A stretch of DNA of 16,465 nucleotides from Chloroflexota bacterium (GCA_005881495.1 VBHI01000359.1:1-16465); one strand, 5' to 3'; positions 7,826-15,693 are shown, numbered from the stretch's first letter. The notes: generated from the sequence alone by a model not told the origin. Numbers and translations: made by a program.

Positions 7826-7904
7826 ATTGAAGGGAAGTGGCGCTGTGATGGGAGATTTTGTTCTAGAATTATTGAGTACGAGGAGTACGCAGGAGGCATC
7901 CACT

Positions 7905-8285
7905 ATGGATCGTGCTGCTAGCGCTGGTTTTGAAGGCATCGCTCAGATGCTGCTCGAACAGAAAAAATTGATGGACGCTCTGGAATCCGAAAATCGCGAG
8001 TTACGGCGACAACTTGCCGATCTTCGACGAGGGGTAGGGATCGCGGTAGTCATTGAAGGCAAGACCATTCAGCTTGCTGCTGACATTGGCGGACCTGTTC
8101 CGATGAACCCACAGACGCAGGCAGCTTTCCAGAGCCTGCAAAATTTACAGAATTCACAAGCTAGTAATACTTATGGACAAAGTAGTGGTCGCCCAACAGG
8201 TGGGCAGCAGCCAGTGAGCCTCAATGGCGAAAAGCGAGAAAATAGCGCCTCACGCGGACCACTTGCAGACAGCTTTGTTCTGTAA
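7905..8285 (+). CDS. Small coiled-coil protein of unknown function
   Basis: The preferred start is ATG 7905, which has a perfect AGGAGG (7891-7896) eight bases upstream and gives 126 residues. The frame is open further up, with ATG 7848 (145 residues) behind a weaker AAGGGA, and TTG 7827. The protein begins with a helix and a heptad-like stretch (about 14-43, EQKKLMDALESENRELRRQL) that predicts a coiled coil. A short hydrophobic-and-charged segment follows (GIAVVIEGKTIQLAADIG), then a low-complexity Gln/Asn/Ser tail. There is no signal peptide or membrane helix. It follows coaBC by 79 bp and precedes a strong terminator, so it is probably the last gene of the coaBC transcript. I recognise no family; the coiled coil suggests self-association or a partner. 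Confidence 0.7.
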   Translation: MDRAASAGFEGIAQMLLEQKKLMDALESENRELRRQLADLRRGVGIAVVIEGKTIQLAADIGGPVPMNPQTQAAFQSLQNLQNSQASNTYGQSSGRPTGGQQPVSLNGEKRENSASRGPLADSFVL

Positions 8286-8302
8286 CTGTTTGTAAAAAGT
8301 TG

Positions 8303-8367
8303 AAAAAAGGACAGACACCCGAGCTCTTGTAGGCTGCCTATGAGGATGTGGGTATCTGTCTTTTTTT
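8303..8367 (+). terminator. Intrinsic terminator after the coiled-coil gene
   Basis: An 18-bp imperfect stem (8303-8320 with 8350-8367) contains one G-U and one C-A pair and is flanked by A6 and T7 runs, so it could act in both directions. The loop contains a smaller TAGG/CCTA hairpin (8330-8340). It starts 17 bp after the stop codon. Confidence 0.87.
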
Positions 8368-8461
8368 GTAAACTTTCCTGCCAAAGTTGTGGGTTCCATA
8401 GCGGTAGAGGTCGTGGTAGCGAAGAGTATCAGTGCTGAAAGCACTTATTGGCAACGCACCC

Positions 8462-8490
8462 TTGTATATTCTTTCCGTTACTGATATTAT
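8462..8490 (+). promoter_or_regulatory. Candidate extended -10 promoter for the AIM24 gene
   Basis: TATTAT (8485-8490) is preceded by TGA (8482-8484), an extended -10. A weak -35, TTGTAT (8462-8467), lies 17 bp upstream. It faces the AIM24 gene, about 100 bp downstream. Confidence 0.45.
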
Positions 8491-8591
8491 CCAGTCAGGT
8501 TTTCAATCAAACGTTATGCAGGCCCTCATCCTCTTGACGCAACGAAAACAGGGGGCTTGCAGCAATTGCTAACGCACATAGGAGGTCATAC

Positions 8592-9626
8592 ATGATTTGT
8601 CCTCGTTGCCAAAGCCGGGTAGCAGATGGGGTAAAGTTCTGTGGAACCTGTGGAAGCCCTATGCCATTGGGTCAGACCCCACCGCCACCTCAGCCACCAC
8701 AAAATCCGTATGTTCAACCCCCACCCCAGGGTCAATATGGTATCCCTCCGCAACAAGGTCAATATCGGGGGCAACAACCACCTGAGGGAGCATATATACC
8801 ACCTAACCAGTATGAAGAATACACGAGTAGCCCATTCGGCACTGCTGTACCAAGGGCCGAACTTCACAACCCCAAAGGAGATCTCAGGATAGGCGATCTG
8901 GTAATCCACATTGATGGGGAACTTGTGCCGGTTGTGGATATCATGCTTGGAAATCAGCTCCCGATCTACTTCGAGCATCATATTCTTCTCTGGAAACATC
9001 CGGGTGTACAGATCGGTTTCAAGAGTATTAGAGGAGCAGCGAAACGTTTCTTCGCCGGACTGCAAATCTTTATCAGCGAAGCGCAAGGACCTGGGAACAT
9101 CTCATTCTCGCGCGATTCCGTGGGACAGATTGTGGCATTACGCCTGCAACCCGGACAGATGGTTGAAGTACGTGAGCACCAGTTCCTGATAGCTACAGGC
9201 AACGTCGATTACGGCTTCACGTTTATGCAAGGCGCGTCCAATATCCTTTTCAGCCGCACTGGACTCTTTATCGACCAGTTCACTGCTCGCGGTAGTGAGG
9301 GTATGGTGCTACTGCATGGTTACGGCAATGTGTTTGAGAAGATGTTGGCCCCTGGAGAAACGCTTGATGTTGAGCCTGGTGCATGGCTGTGGAAAGACCC
9401 GTCTGTACAGATGCAGGTGACGACAGTTGCGGGTTCACAGCGCGGAGGCGGCATCTTCGGTGCTATCGGTGGCTTGATGGCTGGCGCGTCAATCATCCTC
9501 AACCGCTTCACTGGCCCTGGTCGTCTTGGGATTCAATCGATGACTTACCATCCTCCACAGCCGGAGGGCGCGCAACAGGCGGGTGGCCAGCAGAATCTCG
9601 ATCTTGGGCAGTTCTTCAACTCCTAA
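8592..9626 (+). CDS. Zinc-ribbon AIM24-family protein
   Basis: This 344-residue protein starts with a zinc ribbon, CPRC (3-6) and CGTC (17-20). A Pro/Gln/Tyr-rich linker (about 25-80) follows, and then an AIM24-type beta-sandwich domain (about 85-325). The domain shows repeated strand-turn units: HIDGELVPVVDIMLGNQL, FEHHILLWKHPGV, GPGNISFSRDSVGQIVALRLQPGQMVEVREH, GTG-type turns, then HGYGNVFEKMLAPGETLDVEPGAWLW. AIM24 (altered inheritance of mitochondria 24) proteins support membrane organisation in yeast mitochondria; bacterial function is not established. A Gly/Ala-rich segment (RGGGIFGAIGGLMAGASI) could contact a membrane. ATG 8592 has an excellent AGGAGGT (8580-8586) with five bases of spacing. 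The gene has its own promoter and terminator, so it is monocistronic. Family confident; role unknown. Confidence 0.85.
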   Translation: MICPRCQSRVADGVKFCGTCGSPMPLGQTPPPPQPPQNPYVQPPPQGQYGIPPQQGQYRGQQPPEGAYIPPNQYEEYTSSPFGTAVPRAELHNPKGDLRIGDLVIHIDGELVPVVDIMLGNQLPIYFEHHILLWKHPGVQIGFKSIRGAAKRFFAGLQIFISEAQGPGNISFSRDSVGQIVALRLQPGQMVEVREHQFLIATGNVDYGFTFMQGASNILFSRTGLFIDQFTARGSEGMVLLHGYGNVFEKMLAPGETLDVEPGAWLWKDPSVQMQVTTVAGSQRGGGIFGAIGGLMAGASIILNRFTGPGRLGIQSMTYHPPQPEGAQQAGGQQNLDLGQFFNS

Positions 9627-9641
9627 GTCAGTTCCCAGAAA

Positions 9642-9692
9642 CAAGAATAAAGGACTCCGTCAAGCGTTCCTTGACGGAGTCCTTTATTCTTG
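9642..9692. terminator. Perfect 23-bp hairpin between convergent genes
   Basis: Positions 9642-9664 and 9670-9692 are exact reverse complements with a 5-base loop (CGTTC). The stem has a GC-rich top and an A/T-rich base, giving U-rich 3' ends in both directions. It serves the AIM24 gene (+) and the MEDS gene (-), whose TAA stop (9684-9686) lies within the stem. Confidence 0.88.
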
Positions 9693-10334
9693 CCCTCCCT
9701 TTTCCTTTTCGCGATTGATGCGCAAAATTTTGAGCATATATTGTTCTGAGTTGAGATAATATGGATTGCGCTTGATATATTTCCCGACAACAGAAATAGG
9801 ATGCAGCTTCAGCATCTCCACGACCAGGTTGGGAACCAATTTCCCATGATCGTAGTGCATCAATGCGATGATGGGGGCATTCTGAAAGGTAAAAACAGCA
9901 TCCGAAGCCGCTTCATACTTCAGAATCTGCTCAGGGGAAGCAATATCTTTGGCAAGCCAGCTCATATCAATTGAAATACGTACCGCCTGCCATCCTTCAC
10001 GCAGGGCTTGAGCAATAAATGTCTGGTGAGAAGAGAGTAAGAAATAAGGATCAAAGCGTTTGCCATTCGCCAGAAACGGCTCCCGTTCTTCATACAATAC
10101 CAACTGCCCTGACTCGATCAATTCATCCACATTCAATTGCAACTTTTGTAGTTCTTCGCGTAGTTCCTTCACCTGGGCGGGAGCAGCTGCAAACAAACAT
10201 TTCTCAGAAAGCGTAAATCCCACACGCATGAGACGTGCCGTCACGCCAGGAATCTCTGTCACCTTACTATAAAGTTGACAGATATGTGAGCCAGGCGGTA
10301 TACGCTCAGTTTTACCTTCAACACTAAGATCCAT
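9684..10334 (-). CDS. MEDS-domain (DcmR-type sensory) protein
   Basis: This 216-residue protein matches the MEDS domain (methanogen/methylotroph DcmR sensory domain) over most of its length. It has GSHICQLY near the start, a helix with EKCLFAAAPAQV, SGQLVLYEERE, FDPYFLLSSHQTFIAQALREGW, RISIDMSWL and a later FTFQNAPIIALMHYDHGKL. The fold is related to RecA/KaiC-like sensor domains, and it usually occurs beside or fused to signalling modules. Here no output domain is fused, so it may act as a free anti-sigma- or partner-type sensor. ATG 10334 is preferred over ATG 10352 because GGAG lies six bases before it. It overlaps the end of the upstream membrane-protein gene by 11 bp, so translation is probably coupled. 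Ligand unknown. Confidence 0.82.
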   Translation of the reverse strand: MDLSVEGKTERIPPGSHICQLYSKVTEIPGVTARLMRVGFTLSEKCLFAAAPAQVKELREELQKLQLNVDELIESGQLVLYEEREPFLANGKRFDPYFLLSSHQTFIAQALREGWQAVRISIDMSWLAKDIASPEQILKYEAASDAVFTFQNAPIIALMHYDHGKLVPNLVVEMLKLHPISVVGKYIKRNPYYLNSEQYMLKILRINREKEKGGQE

Positions 10335-10665
10335 ACATATCTCCGTTTGCATTGCTAGCTTTAAAATTGCTCATTCCGGTAACTTTCTTTGCCTGACGAA
10401 TTCGCGCGGACTTGTTGTTCGTAACGACAACGAGCACTCCCAAACCGCCAAAAACACCCACGCCCGAGAGAATCACGAAGAGAAAGAGCCATGCCATCCT
10501 TTGGAAGGAATATGAATAGAGAGCAGCCAGTATCAATGGGCAAATCAACATCGGGAGAGAGAAAAAGACGACCCAGGCAAGCAAAACTCGTATGCCTTGT
10601 TTGAAAGATAGAACATCTTCTCCGCTATAGGGGAAGAGTATACGACGTAGAAGTGGGTAACGCAT
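10324..10665 (-). CDS. Small two-helix membrane protein
   Basis: This 113-residue protein has two hydrophobic helices (VLLAWVVFFSLPMLICPLIL and, after a short SYSFQRMA turn, LFLFVILSGVGVFGGLGVLV). A basic C-terminal tail (NNKSARIRQAKKV) places both ends in the cytoplasm by the positive-inside rule. ATG 10665 lies four bases after the Nudix stop codon and has AAGGAAGGA about 13 bases upstream. A TTG at 10677 would add four residues and overlap the Nudix gene. It overlaps the MEDS gene downstream, so the three genes form a tight operon. I recognise no family. It could anchor the MEDS sensor to the membrane, but that rests on gene order alone. Confidence 0.7.
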   Translation of the reverse strand: MRYPLLRRILFPYSGEDVLSFKQGIRVLLAWVVFFSLPMLICPLILAALYSYSFQRMAWLFLFVILSGVGVFGGLGVLVVVTNNKSARIRQAKKVTGMSNFKASNANGDMYGS

Positions 10666-10669
10666 AGGG

Positions 10670-11209
10670 TTATTCAAGTCCTTCCTTACGCTGATACTCT
10701 AACCAACGCTGCAATACATCTTCCGCCTGGTAAAGGATATTTACCTCGTTTTGATAACTCAAGCGACGGCCTGCCTCTGATAGAGGGAACCATTCCACCA
10801 TATCATATTCCTTGTCATGGAGTGCTGTATCCCCTCCTATGGCCTCCAACAAAAAATGCCGTACCTGTTTCTGATACCGTACTTGTTCGCGCACAAAGGA
10901 ATAGGAGATGCTGCCAATATAAGCAATTAAACGAACAGCAAGGCCCGTTTCCTCTTGCACTTCACGCAGCGCAACTTGTTCGATGGTCTCTCCAGCTTTT
11001 GGTGTTCCTTTAGGTAATGTCCAGATACCTGCGTGGCTGCGCCCGACTAGCACTATCTCTACGGAGAGGCCATTGTCGGTCTGAGGTGTTCTCTGCCCCA
11101 AGCCTTCTTTACTTGTTACGAAGTTGTTCTCTTCCCCGGAGCGCATTGGAACAAGGCGAAAAACCACTCCCCCGGCCGAATAAGCCCGCATCGTTCGATA
11201 TCGCTCCAT
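10670..11209 (-). CDS. Nudix hydrolase
   Basis: This 179-residue enzyme hydrolyses a nucleoside diphosphate linked to another moiety; the exact substrate cannot be read from sequence. The Nudix box is complete, GX5EX7REVQEETGL, at residues 68-90, with the metal-binding REVQEE glutamates present. The family's RAYSAGGVVFR opening strand precedes it, and IWTLPKG precedes the box. An insertion of about 25 polar residues (MRSGEENNFVTSKEGLGQRT) sits between the first two strands. ATG 11209 is chosen because it begins directly before the first strand; TTG 11263 would add 18 residues that look non-conserved. It is the first gene of an operon with a near-consensus promoter and is followed by a membrane protein and a MEDS sensor. 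A housecleaning or signal-nucleotide role is possible. Confidence 0.9.
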   Translation of the reverse strand: MERYRTMRAYSAGGVVFRLVPMRSGEENNFVTSKEGLGQRTPQTDNGLSVEIVLVGRSHAGIWTLPKGTPKAGETIEQVALREVQEETGLAVRLIAYIGSISYSFVREQVRYQKQVRHFLLEAIGGDTALHDKEYDMVEWFPLSEAGRRLSYQNEVNILYQAEDVLQRWLEYQRKEGLE

Positions 11210-11319
11210 TATTCCCAATTTACCTTCTCTGTACCACCTAACGAAGTGTCCCGCGATTGTCAATCAGACATATTCATAACACTATACAACATGTGTTTGG
11301 TACGTTGCAGAATATTCCA

Positions 11320-11338
11320 CTGTTCACTTAGAGAACAG
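11320..11338 (-). promoter_or_regulatory. Operator-like inverted repeat over the Nudix-operon start site
   Basis: CTGTTC (11320-11325) and GAACAG (11333-11338) are exact inverted half-sites with 7 bp between them. The repeat begins immediately downstream of the -10, so it would cover the predicted transcription start. That is the usual place for a repressor site. No regulator is identified. Confidence 0.4.
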
Positions 11339-11367
11339 AGTATAGCGAATGGTATGCAGCATGTCAA
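11339..11367 (-). promoter_or_regulatory. Near-consensus promoter of the Nudix-membrane-MEDS operon
   Basis: On the minus strand, TTGACA (11362-11367) and TATACT (11339-11344) are separated by exactly 17 bp. It is the best promoter in the window. Its -35 overlaps the TGA stop codon (11364-11366) of the upstream URO-D-family gene. Confidence 0.75.
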
Positions 11368-12353
11368 GCCAGGGTATTGCGAATGGCCTCCAGATTCTTT
11401 GCAGGCGTTTCAGGTGGGATAGAACAACCAGGGGCTAGAAGAAAATGCCTGCCACCTGTCAACTCTATGGCGTTTGCCACCTCCTCGCGCACCTGTTCGG
11501 GTGTGCCGTTCTTTAGCGTGCTCTTTTGACTGATCCCACCCATCACGGCTTTGTCCGAGCGCATTTTGCCCGTACGAAGATCAGGATTGCCTTCTGCCAA
11601 AGCATCCCAACTGACAGCTTGTACAGGGTACAGGGCAAGTTGATCGAAGTAGATAGACGTGCCACAATTATGCAGTATATTGAATTTACTGCGGCTCTTG
11701 ATGGCATCGAGAAACTCTAGATCATACTGTTCGCCAAATTCACGATACTGATCTGCGGTGAGCATACTCTTGCTGGCCCAACCATTTGTCGCATAAAAGA
11801 TACCGCTAGCGCCCTGCTCCAGACAGGCAATAGCATATGCTGTAAATGTTTCAGTAATGACACGCAAAGCGGCGTGCATGGCGGCACGATCCTCATGCAA
11901 GGTCTGAAGTACCGGCTCGGTTTTGTTACCGGCCAGGTATTTTGCCACACCGAGCGGACAAAAAATGGTCTGTACGAAGTATGCATCAAAGCCAATTGCG
12001 TGATTGATTAATTGTAATGCGCGCAGTTGTTCGCCAAGAACACCTCGATCAGCCTCAAGAGGGCGAATACGTTTCCAGTCAGAGGAGCTTTTAATGGGTG
12101 TATCTTCAAAGATAGGCGCTACGTATTTTTCCCCCGAAGGCCGTACTTTGACTCCCCAGCCTTCGACATGGTAGGACGCCCGGGGATTAACCTTCATGTA
12201 GTCCCAATCGTAGCGTGTAAAGTTTTCTACCATCGCTTCAGCTAATGATTGGGCTCCCCATTCCCGCTCAAAGTCATGACCCCACATACTTGCAGGTATT
12301 CGATCTACTTGATCACCGCGTAGTGCAGCATCAACACGTTCCTTTTTATGCAT
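11364..12353 (-). CDS. URO-D superfamily protein, likely corrinoid/methyl-transfer related rather than HemE
   Basis: This 329-residue TIM-barrel protein belongs to the uroporphyrinogen decarboxylase superfamily. It begins KKERVDAALRGDQVDRIPASMW, a common opening of the MtaA/CmuA-like branch, and lacks the HemE RxxxR-type N-terminal motif (RQAGRY). HNCG (H228, C230) and a later APGCSIPPETP (C310) supply the His-X-Cys...Cys ligands of zinc-dependent methyltransferases. Other landmarks are GDQVDRIP, FYATNGWASK and GGISQKSTLKNGTPEQV. ATG 12353 has AAAGG seven bases upstream. It lies 78 bp downstream of the response regulator, so it may be co-transcribed with the two-component genes or regulated by them. 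No corrinoid protein or methyltransferase partner is in the window. Superfamily certain; reaction inferred. Confidence 0.87.
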   Translation of the reverse strand: MHKKERVDAALRGDQVDRIPASMWGHDFEREWGAQSLAEAMVENFTRYDWDYMKVNPRASYHVEGWGVKVRPSGEKYVAPIFEDTPIKSSSDWKRIRPLEADRGVLGEQLRALQLINHAIGFDAYFVQTIFCPLGVAKYLAGNKTEPVLQTLHEDRAAMHAALRVITETFTAYAIACLEQGASGIFYATNGWASKSMLTADQYREFGEQYDLEFLDAIKSRSKFNILHNCGTSIYFDQLALYPVQAVSWDALAEGNPDLRTGKMRSDKAVMGGISQKSTLKNGTPEQVREEVANAIELTGGRHFLLAPGCSIPPETPAKNLEAIRNTLA

Positions 12354-12431
12354 AACATTGCCTTTCTACTCTGCTAGTTGTTTCATTGTCAGGAATCATT
12401 TCAGGTTTATATCCAGATAGGCATAATCGTC

Positions 12432-13151
12432 TTACCCTTCCAACTCTTTGAAGCGGTAGCCAACACCCCGCTCGGTCAGAATATATTTTGGATGGGCAGG
12501 GTCTTGCTCGATTTTTTGTCGTAGATAGGTGATATACAAACGCAGATAGTGTGCCTCATCGCGATATTCACGTCCCCAAACCTTAGAGAGTAACGTTTCA
12601 TGCGTCAACAGTCGCCCGGCATTGTTCACAAGGTGATAGAGAAGCCGATATTCTGTTGGGCGCAATATGACTTTTTTGCCCCGCACAATCACTTCGTGAC
12701 GAGTAAAATCTATTTTCAGATCAGGATCAACAACAATTTCTGTCTTTCGCGCAGGCGCTGGCATAAACGAGCGACGCAGTAGCGCACGAATACGTGAGAG
12801 GAGTTCGCGCGGACTAAATGGTTTGGCGATATAATCGTCAGCACCGAGGTCCAGTCCATGTATCCGATCCTGTTCATTCTGGCGCACGGTGAGCATTATT
12901 ACTGGTACAGTTGAGACCTCGCGGATGGAACGTAACGTCTCAAACCCGTCCATTTCTGGCATCATAACGTCCAAAACAACAAGGTCGGGGAGATTCTCGC
13001 GCAACTGTTCAAGGGCTTCCAGTCCATTGCTGGCCTCAAAGACACGATAATGCTCCAACTCCAGATTCATACGCACGAAATCTCGAATACGCGGTTCGTC
13101 ATCGACAATCAATATCGTCATATCGCGCTGGTCGATTACATCATTATCCAT
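12432..13151 (-). CDS. OmpR/PhoB-family response regulator (KdpE-like)
   Basis: This 239-residue cytoplasmic regulator has a receiver domain (about 11-125) and a winged-helix DNA-binding domain (about 140-236). The acidic pair follows [13 protein letters not shown] (D17, D18), the phospho-acceptor is D61 in [13 protein letters not shown], the switch Thr is in VIMLTVR, and the Lys is in [10 protein letters not shown] (K110). The effector domain has [28 protein letters not shown] and the family's ending [12 protein letters not shown] 13151 lies two bases after the stop of the kinase gene, so the pair is co-transcribed and probably translationally coupled. A TTG at 13157 would overlap that stop. 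The downstream URO-D gene is the closest potential target. The stimulus is unknown. Confidence 0.95.
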   Translation of the reverse strand: MDNDVIDQRDMTILIVDDEPRIRDFVRMNLELEHYRVFEASNGLEALEQLRENLPDLVVLDVMMPEMDGFETLRSIREVSTVPVIMLTVRQNEQDRIHGLDLGADDYIAKPFSPRELLSRIRALLRRSFMPAPARKTEIVVDPDLKIDFTRHEVIVRGKKVILRPTEYRLLYHLVNNAGRLLTHETLLSKVWGREYRDEAHYLRLYITYLRQKIEQDPAHPKYILTERGVGYRFKELEG

Positions 13152-13153
13152 AC

Positions 13154-14731
13154 TCAAAACACCACCATAGGCAAAAATGCTTTTTCCACACGCGGTAAAC
13201 TAAATGAGAACGTCGAGCCTTGATGTAAGGAACTCTCGACCCAGATTTGCCCTCCATGCGCCTCAACTATGGCACGACAGATATATAAACCCAGTCCAGC
13301 CCCTGGCGTTGAGTGCGTCAAACTATTACCGACGCGGTGAAAACGGCTAAATATGTGCTCCTGGTCACGCAGTGAGATGCCCATACCAGAGTCACTCACG
13401 CTGACAATCACCTCATCACCTGTGGCGCTACAGGCAACGGTCAGGTTGCGCTGTCGAGGTGAATACTTGATGGCATTATCCAGTAAATTCTGGAGCACCT
13501 CTTCGATACGATCCCTATCAGCCATCACCATAGGTAGATTTGGGGGGATATCCAGCGTCACGCTAAAATCCGGGCTTTTTGCCTGTAGGCGACGAACAAC
13601 CCCCTGTACGAGGGGTGAAATGTCAAGAGGCGCTAAATCCATCTGTAAACCACCCGCCTGGATACGTGAAGCATACAGTAAATTACCCACCAGCTTGTTG
13701 AGGCGATCAGCCTCTTCTTCAATAGCTACGAGACGTGAACGTAGTGCATCAGCATCAAGCAAAGTATCGGTGCGAGCTAATGTTGAAGCGTAGCCTTTAA
13801 TAATAGCGATCGGCGTTTGCAATTCATGTGAAATCACAGAAATGAATGTTGAACGTTCTTCCTCTTGCTCACGCTCACGCGTGATATCGCGAACATTGAG
13901 TATGCCATTCATAGGCTCGCCTTTACCTAAACGAATACACGAAGCCGTTACAGATACATCGAATCGCTGCCCATCACGCGCAGAGATCACCATTTCTCGA
14001 TTCACAACATTTTGACCCGCGAATGCCTGTAAGATAGGTGATCCTTGCAGGCCCAGTTCGTTTCCCTGGCGGTTTTTGGGACGCAAAACATCATGATAGA
14101 AGCGTCCCAGCACCTCGCTTTCATGCCAGCCGGTCAATCGCTCCATGGCAGGATTGAAATCAATAATGCGTAAAGCACTATCTACAGTGAGGATGCCCTC
14201 CATGCTATGTTGAAAGATAGCAGCCAGTCTTCGCTGTTCTTTCACCAATGACTGCGATTTCAAAGCAGAACGCAAACCAGCAGCTAGTTGTGCAACAAAG
14301 AGCCGCAAGGTGCCATCTGACCCTACCTCCTGTTCAAAACAGGAGCGTACACCGAGTGGTCGAAGAAAATGCAAGACCCCCAACACGCCGGCATTATCGT
14401 GCACCAATAATGAGCAGCGCTCGGCATCTTGTAGCCTCACTTCTTCGTTATCACTGAGGTCATCAACCAGCATGGGTGGCAACACCTTTCTAACCAGGAT
14501 ACACGATGAGTTTGGTTGCCTTCCACTCTGCTGTATGCTTTCAAGGAGCACTGGCAGCAACGACGGGCTAAGGCGATATAGTATATACTCGGGGCTACTT
14601 TGAGGATCAAACGCTTCGTTCGATACTACAAAGACACCCACTTCACCTAACAGCAACCGGATCGCACTCCCGGTGAGAATTGTCATCTGATCATGCAAAT
14701 TCCCGGTTTGCAAAGTTTGGGACCAAGACAT
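13154..14731 (-). CDS. Soluble GAF-PAS sensor histidine kinase
   Basis: This 525-residue kinase has no membrane helix. Its parts are a GAF-like domain (about 1-155), a PAS domain (about 168-283, with [24 protein letters not shown]), HisKA (about 293-358, phospho-acceptor H302 in [11 protein letters not shown]) and HATPase_c (about 403-513). The ATPase has an N box around N419 ([13 protein letters not shown]), G1 DSGMGI near 447, an F box HIFSRFHRV and G2 GAGLGLYI (about 477-484). ATG 14731 is chosen because GGAG lies ten bases upstream; the frame stays open for 112 more codons, but those would run through the divergent trmD start and show no domain. It is followed directly by its response regulator. 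A redox, light or small-molecule signal in the cytoplasm is likely; which one cannot be told. Confidence 0.93.
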   Translation of the reverse strand: MSWSQTLQTGNLHDQMTILTGSAIRLLLGEVGVFVVSNEAFDPQSSPEYILYRLSPSLLPVLLESIQQSGRQPNSSCILVRKVLPPMLVDDLSDNEEVRLQDAERCSLLVHDNAGVLGVLHFLRPLGVRSCFEQEVGSDGTLRLFVAQLAAGLRSALKSQSLVKEQRRLAAIFQHSMEGILTVDSALRIIDFNPAMERLTGWHESEVLGRFYHDVLRPKNRQGNELGLQGSPILQAFAGQNVVNREMVISARDGQRFDVSVTASCIRLGKGEPMNGILNVRDITREREQEEERSTFISVISHELQTPIAIIKGYASTLARTDTLLDADALRSRLVAIEEEADRLNKLVGNLLYASRIQAGGLQMDLAPLDISPLVQGVVRRLQAKSPDFSVTLDIPPNLPMVMADRDRIEEVLQNLLDNAIKYSPRQRNLTVACSATGDEVIVSVSDSGMGISLRDQEHIFSRFHRVGNSLTHSTPGAGLGLYICRAIVEAHGGQIWVESSLHQGSTFSFSLPRVEKAFLPMVVF

Positions 14732-14756
14732 AGTTAGCAGGCTCCGCTTGTTCACT

Positions 14757-14788
14757 GGGGTCAACCCCTGACATCCCTCGTGGATGTC
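14757..14788 (-). promoter_or_regulatory. Tandem hairpins in the histidine-kinase leader
   Basis: Two adjacent inverted repeats lie 26-57 bp before the kinase start. One is GACATCC/GGATGTC (14770-14776, 14782-14788) with a 5-base loop; the other is GGGG/CCCC (14757-14760, 14765-14768) with a 4-base loop. They could form RNA hairpins in the leader or be a protein-binding site. I do not recognise a riboswitch. Confidence 0.35.
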
Positions 14789-14870
14789 TCTACATGAGGC
14801 CAGCTCTGTTTGACGACGTGAGAGACATATAACAGCACCCCTTGAAGGTGCCAGGGATGAATGTATAGAC

Positions 14871-14899
14871 TTGCCAGAAAGAAGCAACGATGATATTGT
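14871..14899 (+). promoter_or_regulatory. Candidate trmD promoter
   Basis: TTGCCA (14871-14876) and TATTGT (14894-14899) are 17 bp apart, with TGA before the -10 (extended -10). It ends 27 bp ahead of the trmD start. The whole arrangement resembles the coaBC promoter (GAAAG after the -35, AAC after the -10). Confidence 0.6.
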
Positions 14900-14926
14900 A
14901 ACACACATAGGGAAGAAGGGGAATCT

Positions 14927-15655
14927 ATGCATGTTGATATTTTTACACTGTTCCCTGGCATGTTTCAGGGACCGTTGACGGAAAGCATCCTTAAACGCGC
15001 ACAGGAGCGGGGGTTGCTGAGCATTGCGTTGTACGATATTCGTGATGCTACTACAGATAAACATCATATTGTTGATGACTATCCCTATGGTGGCGGAGCG
15101 GGTATGGTGATGAAGCCAGAACCAATTTTTACCTCTGTTGAGTCCGTCTATAAGGATGGCCCAATTATCCTACTTACCCCACGCGGGCGGCTCTTCAACC
15201 AGAAGATCGCCCACGAACTCGCCCAGGAACCGCGCATCAGCTTACTGTGTGGTCACTATGAAGGGATTGATGAGCGTGTACACCAGCACCTGGTTACTGA
15301 TGAAATCTCTACCGGCGATTATGTACTGACCGGCGGAGAATTAGCGGCCATGGTTGTGGTTGACGCGGTCGTTCGCTTAATTCCAGGGGTATTGGCAGGA
15401 GAGTCAACGCGGGAAGAGTCTCACAGCAGTGGTCTGCTGGAGTACCCGCATTATACACGTCCCCCCGAGTTTCGCGGCTGGCCCGTGCCTGATATTTTGC
15501 TTTCGGGACATCACGAGCAGATTGCCCGCTGGCGCCGCAAAGAATCACTGCGCTTGACACGGAAGCTACGACCCGATTTGTTTACGAAGGTGGATTTGAG
15601 TAGCAAGGAGGACGTGAAGTTGTTGAGGGAATTGGAGGAAGAGGGAGGAGCATAG
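14927..15655 (+). CDS. trmD: tRNA (guanine37-N1)-methyltransferase
   Basis: This 242-residue SPOUT enzyme uses S-adenosylmethionine to methylate G37 of tRNAs reading codons that begin with C, preventing +1 frameshifting. Family landmarks run in order: [12 protein letters not shown] at the start, [41 protein letters not shown], the knot segment [26 protein letters not shown], and [17 protein letters not shown]. The length is normal. The position of E. coli D169 is occupied by Glu ([10 protein letters not shown]). ATG 14927 has AAGGGG (14916-14921) five bases upstream. Its usual ribosomal neighbours (rpsP, rimM, rplS) are absent, and it has its own promoter and terminator, so it appears to be monocistronic. 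Confidence 0.96.
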   Translation: MHVDIFTLFPGMFQGPLTESILKRAQERGLLSIALYDIRDATTDKHHIVDDYPYGGGAGMVMKPEPIFTSVESVYKDGPIILLTPRGRLFNQKIAHELAQEPRISLLCGHYEGIDERVHQHLVTDEISTGDYVLTGGELAAMVVVDAVVRLIPGVLAGESTREESHSSGLLEYPHYTRPPEFRGWPVPDILLSGHHEQIARWRRKESLRLTRKLRPDLFTKVDLSSKEDVKLLRELEEEGGA

Positions 15656-15693
15656 TCAACGATAGCAGGCGCTTCAGGCCTGGACGTATGAGC

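Larger units (their letters stand above)
8286..8591. other. 306-bp intergenic region between the coiled-coil gene and the AIM24 gene
   Basis: It holds the terminator (8303-8367) and the promoter (8462-8490), both listed separately. It also has two short inverted repeats: AACTTT/AAAGTT (8371-8376, 8383-8388) and AGTGCT/AGCACT with a triloop (8431-8436, 8440-8445). A 10-bp palindrome AGCAATTGCT sits at 8561-8570, ten bases before the ribosome binding site, and could be an operator. I see no supported ORF or known RNA. Confidence 0.6.

Noticed and set aside
8371..8460. Small RNA or riboswitch upstream of the AIM24 gene
   Set aside because: Only two short 6-bp hairpins are visible; no known conserved core was recognised.
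11320..11338. LexA (SOS) box
   Set aside because: Half-sites are GTTC...GAAC pointing outward, opposite to the GAAC-N4-GTTC arrangement of the Gram-positive box, and the spacing is different.
11364..12353. HemE (true uroporphyrinogen decarboxylase)
   Set aside because: The N-terminal RQAGRY-type substrate motif is absent, while methyltransferase-type zinc ligands are present.
14732..15067. Upstream extension of the histidine kinase frame by 112 codons
   Set aside because: It runs antisense through the promoter and start of trmD and contains no recognisable domain; ATG 14731 has a good ribosome binding site.
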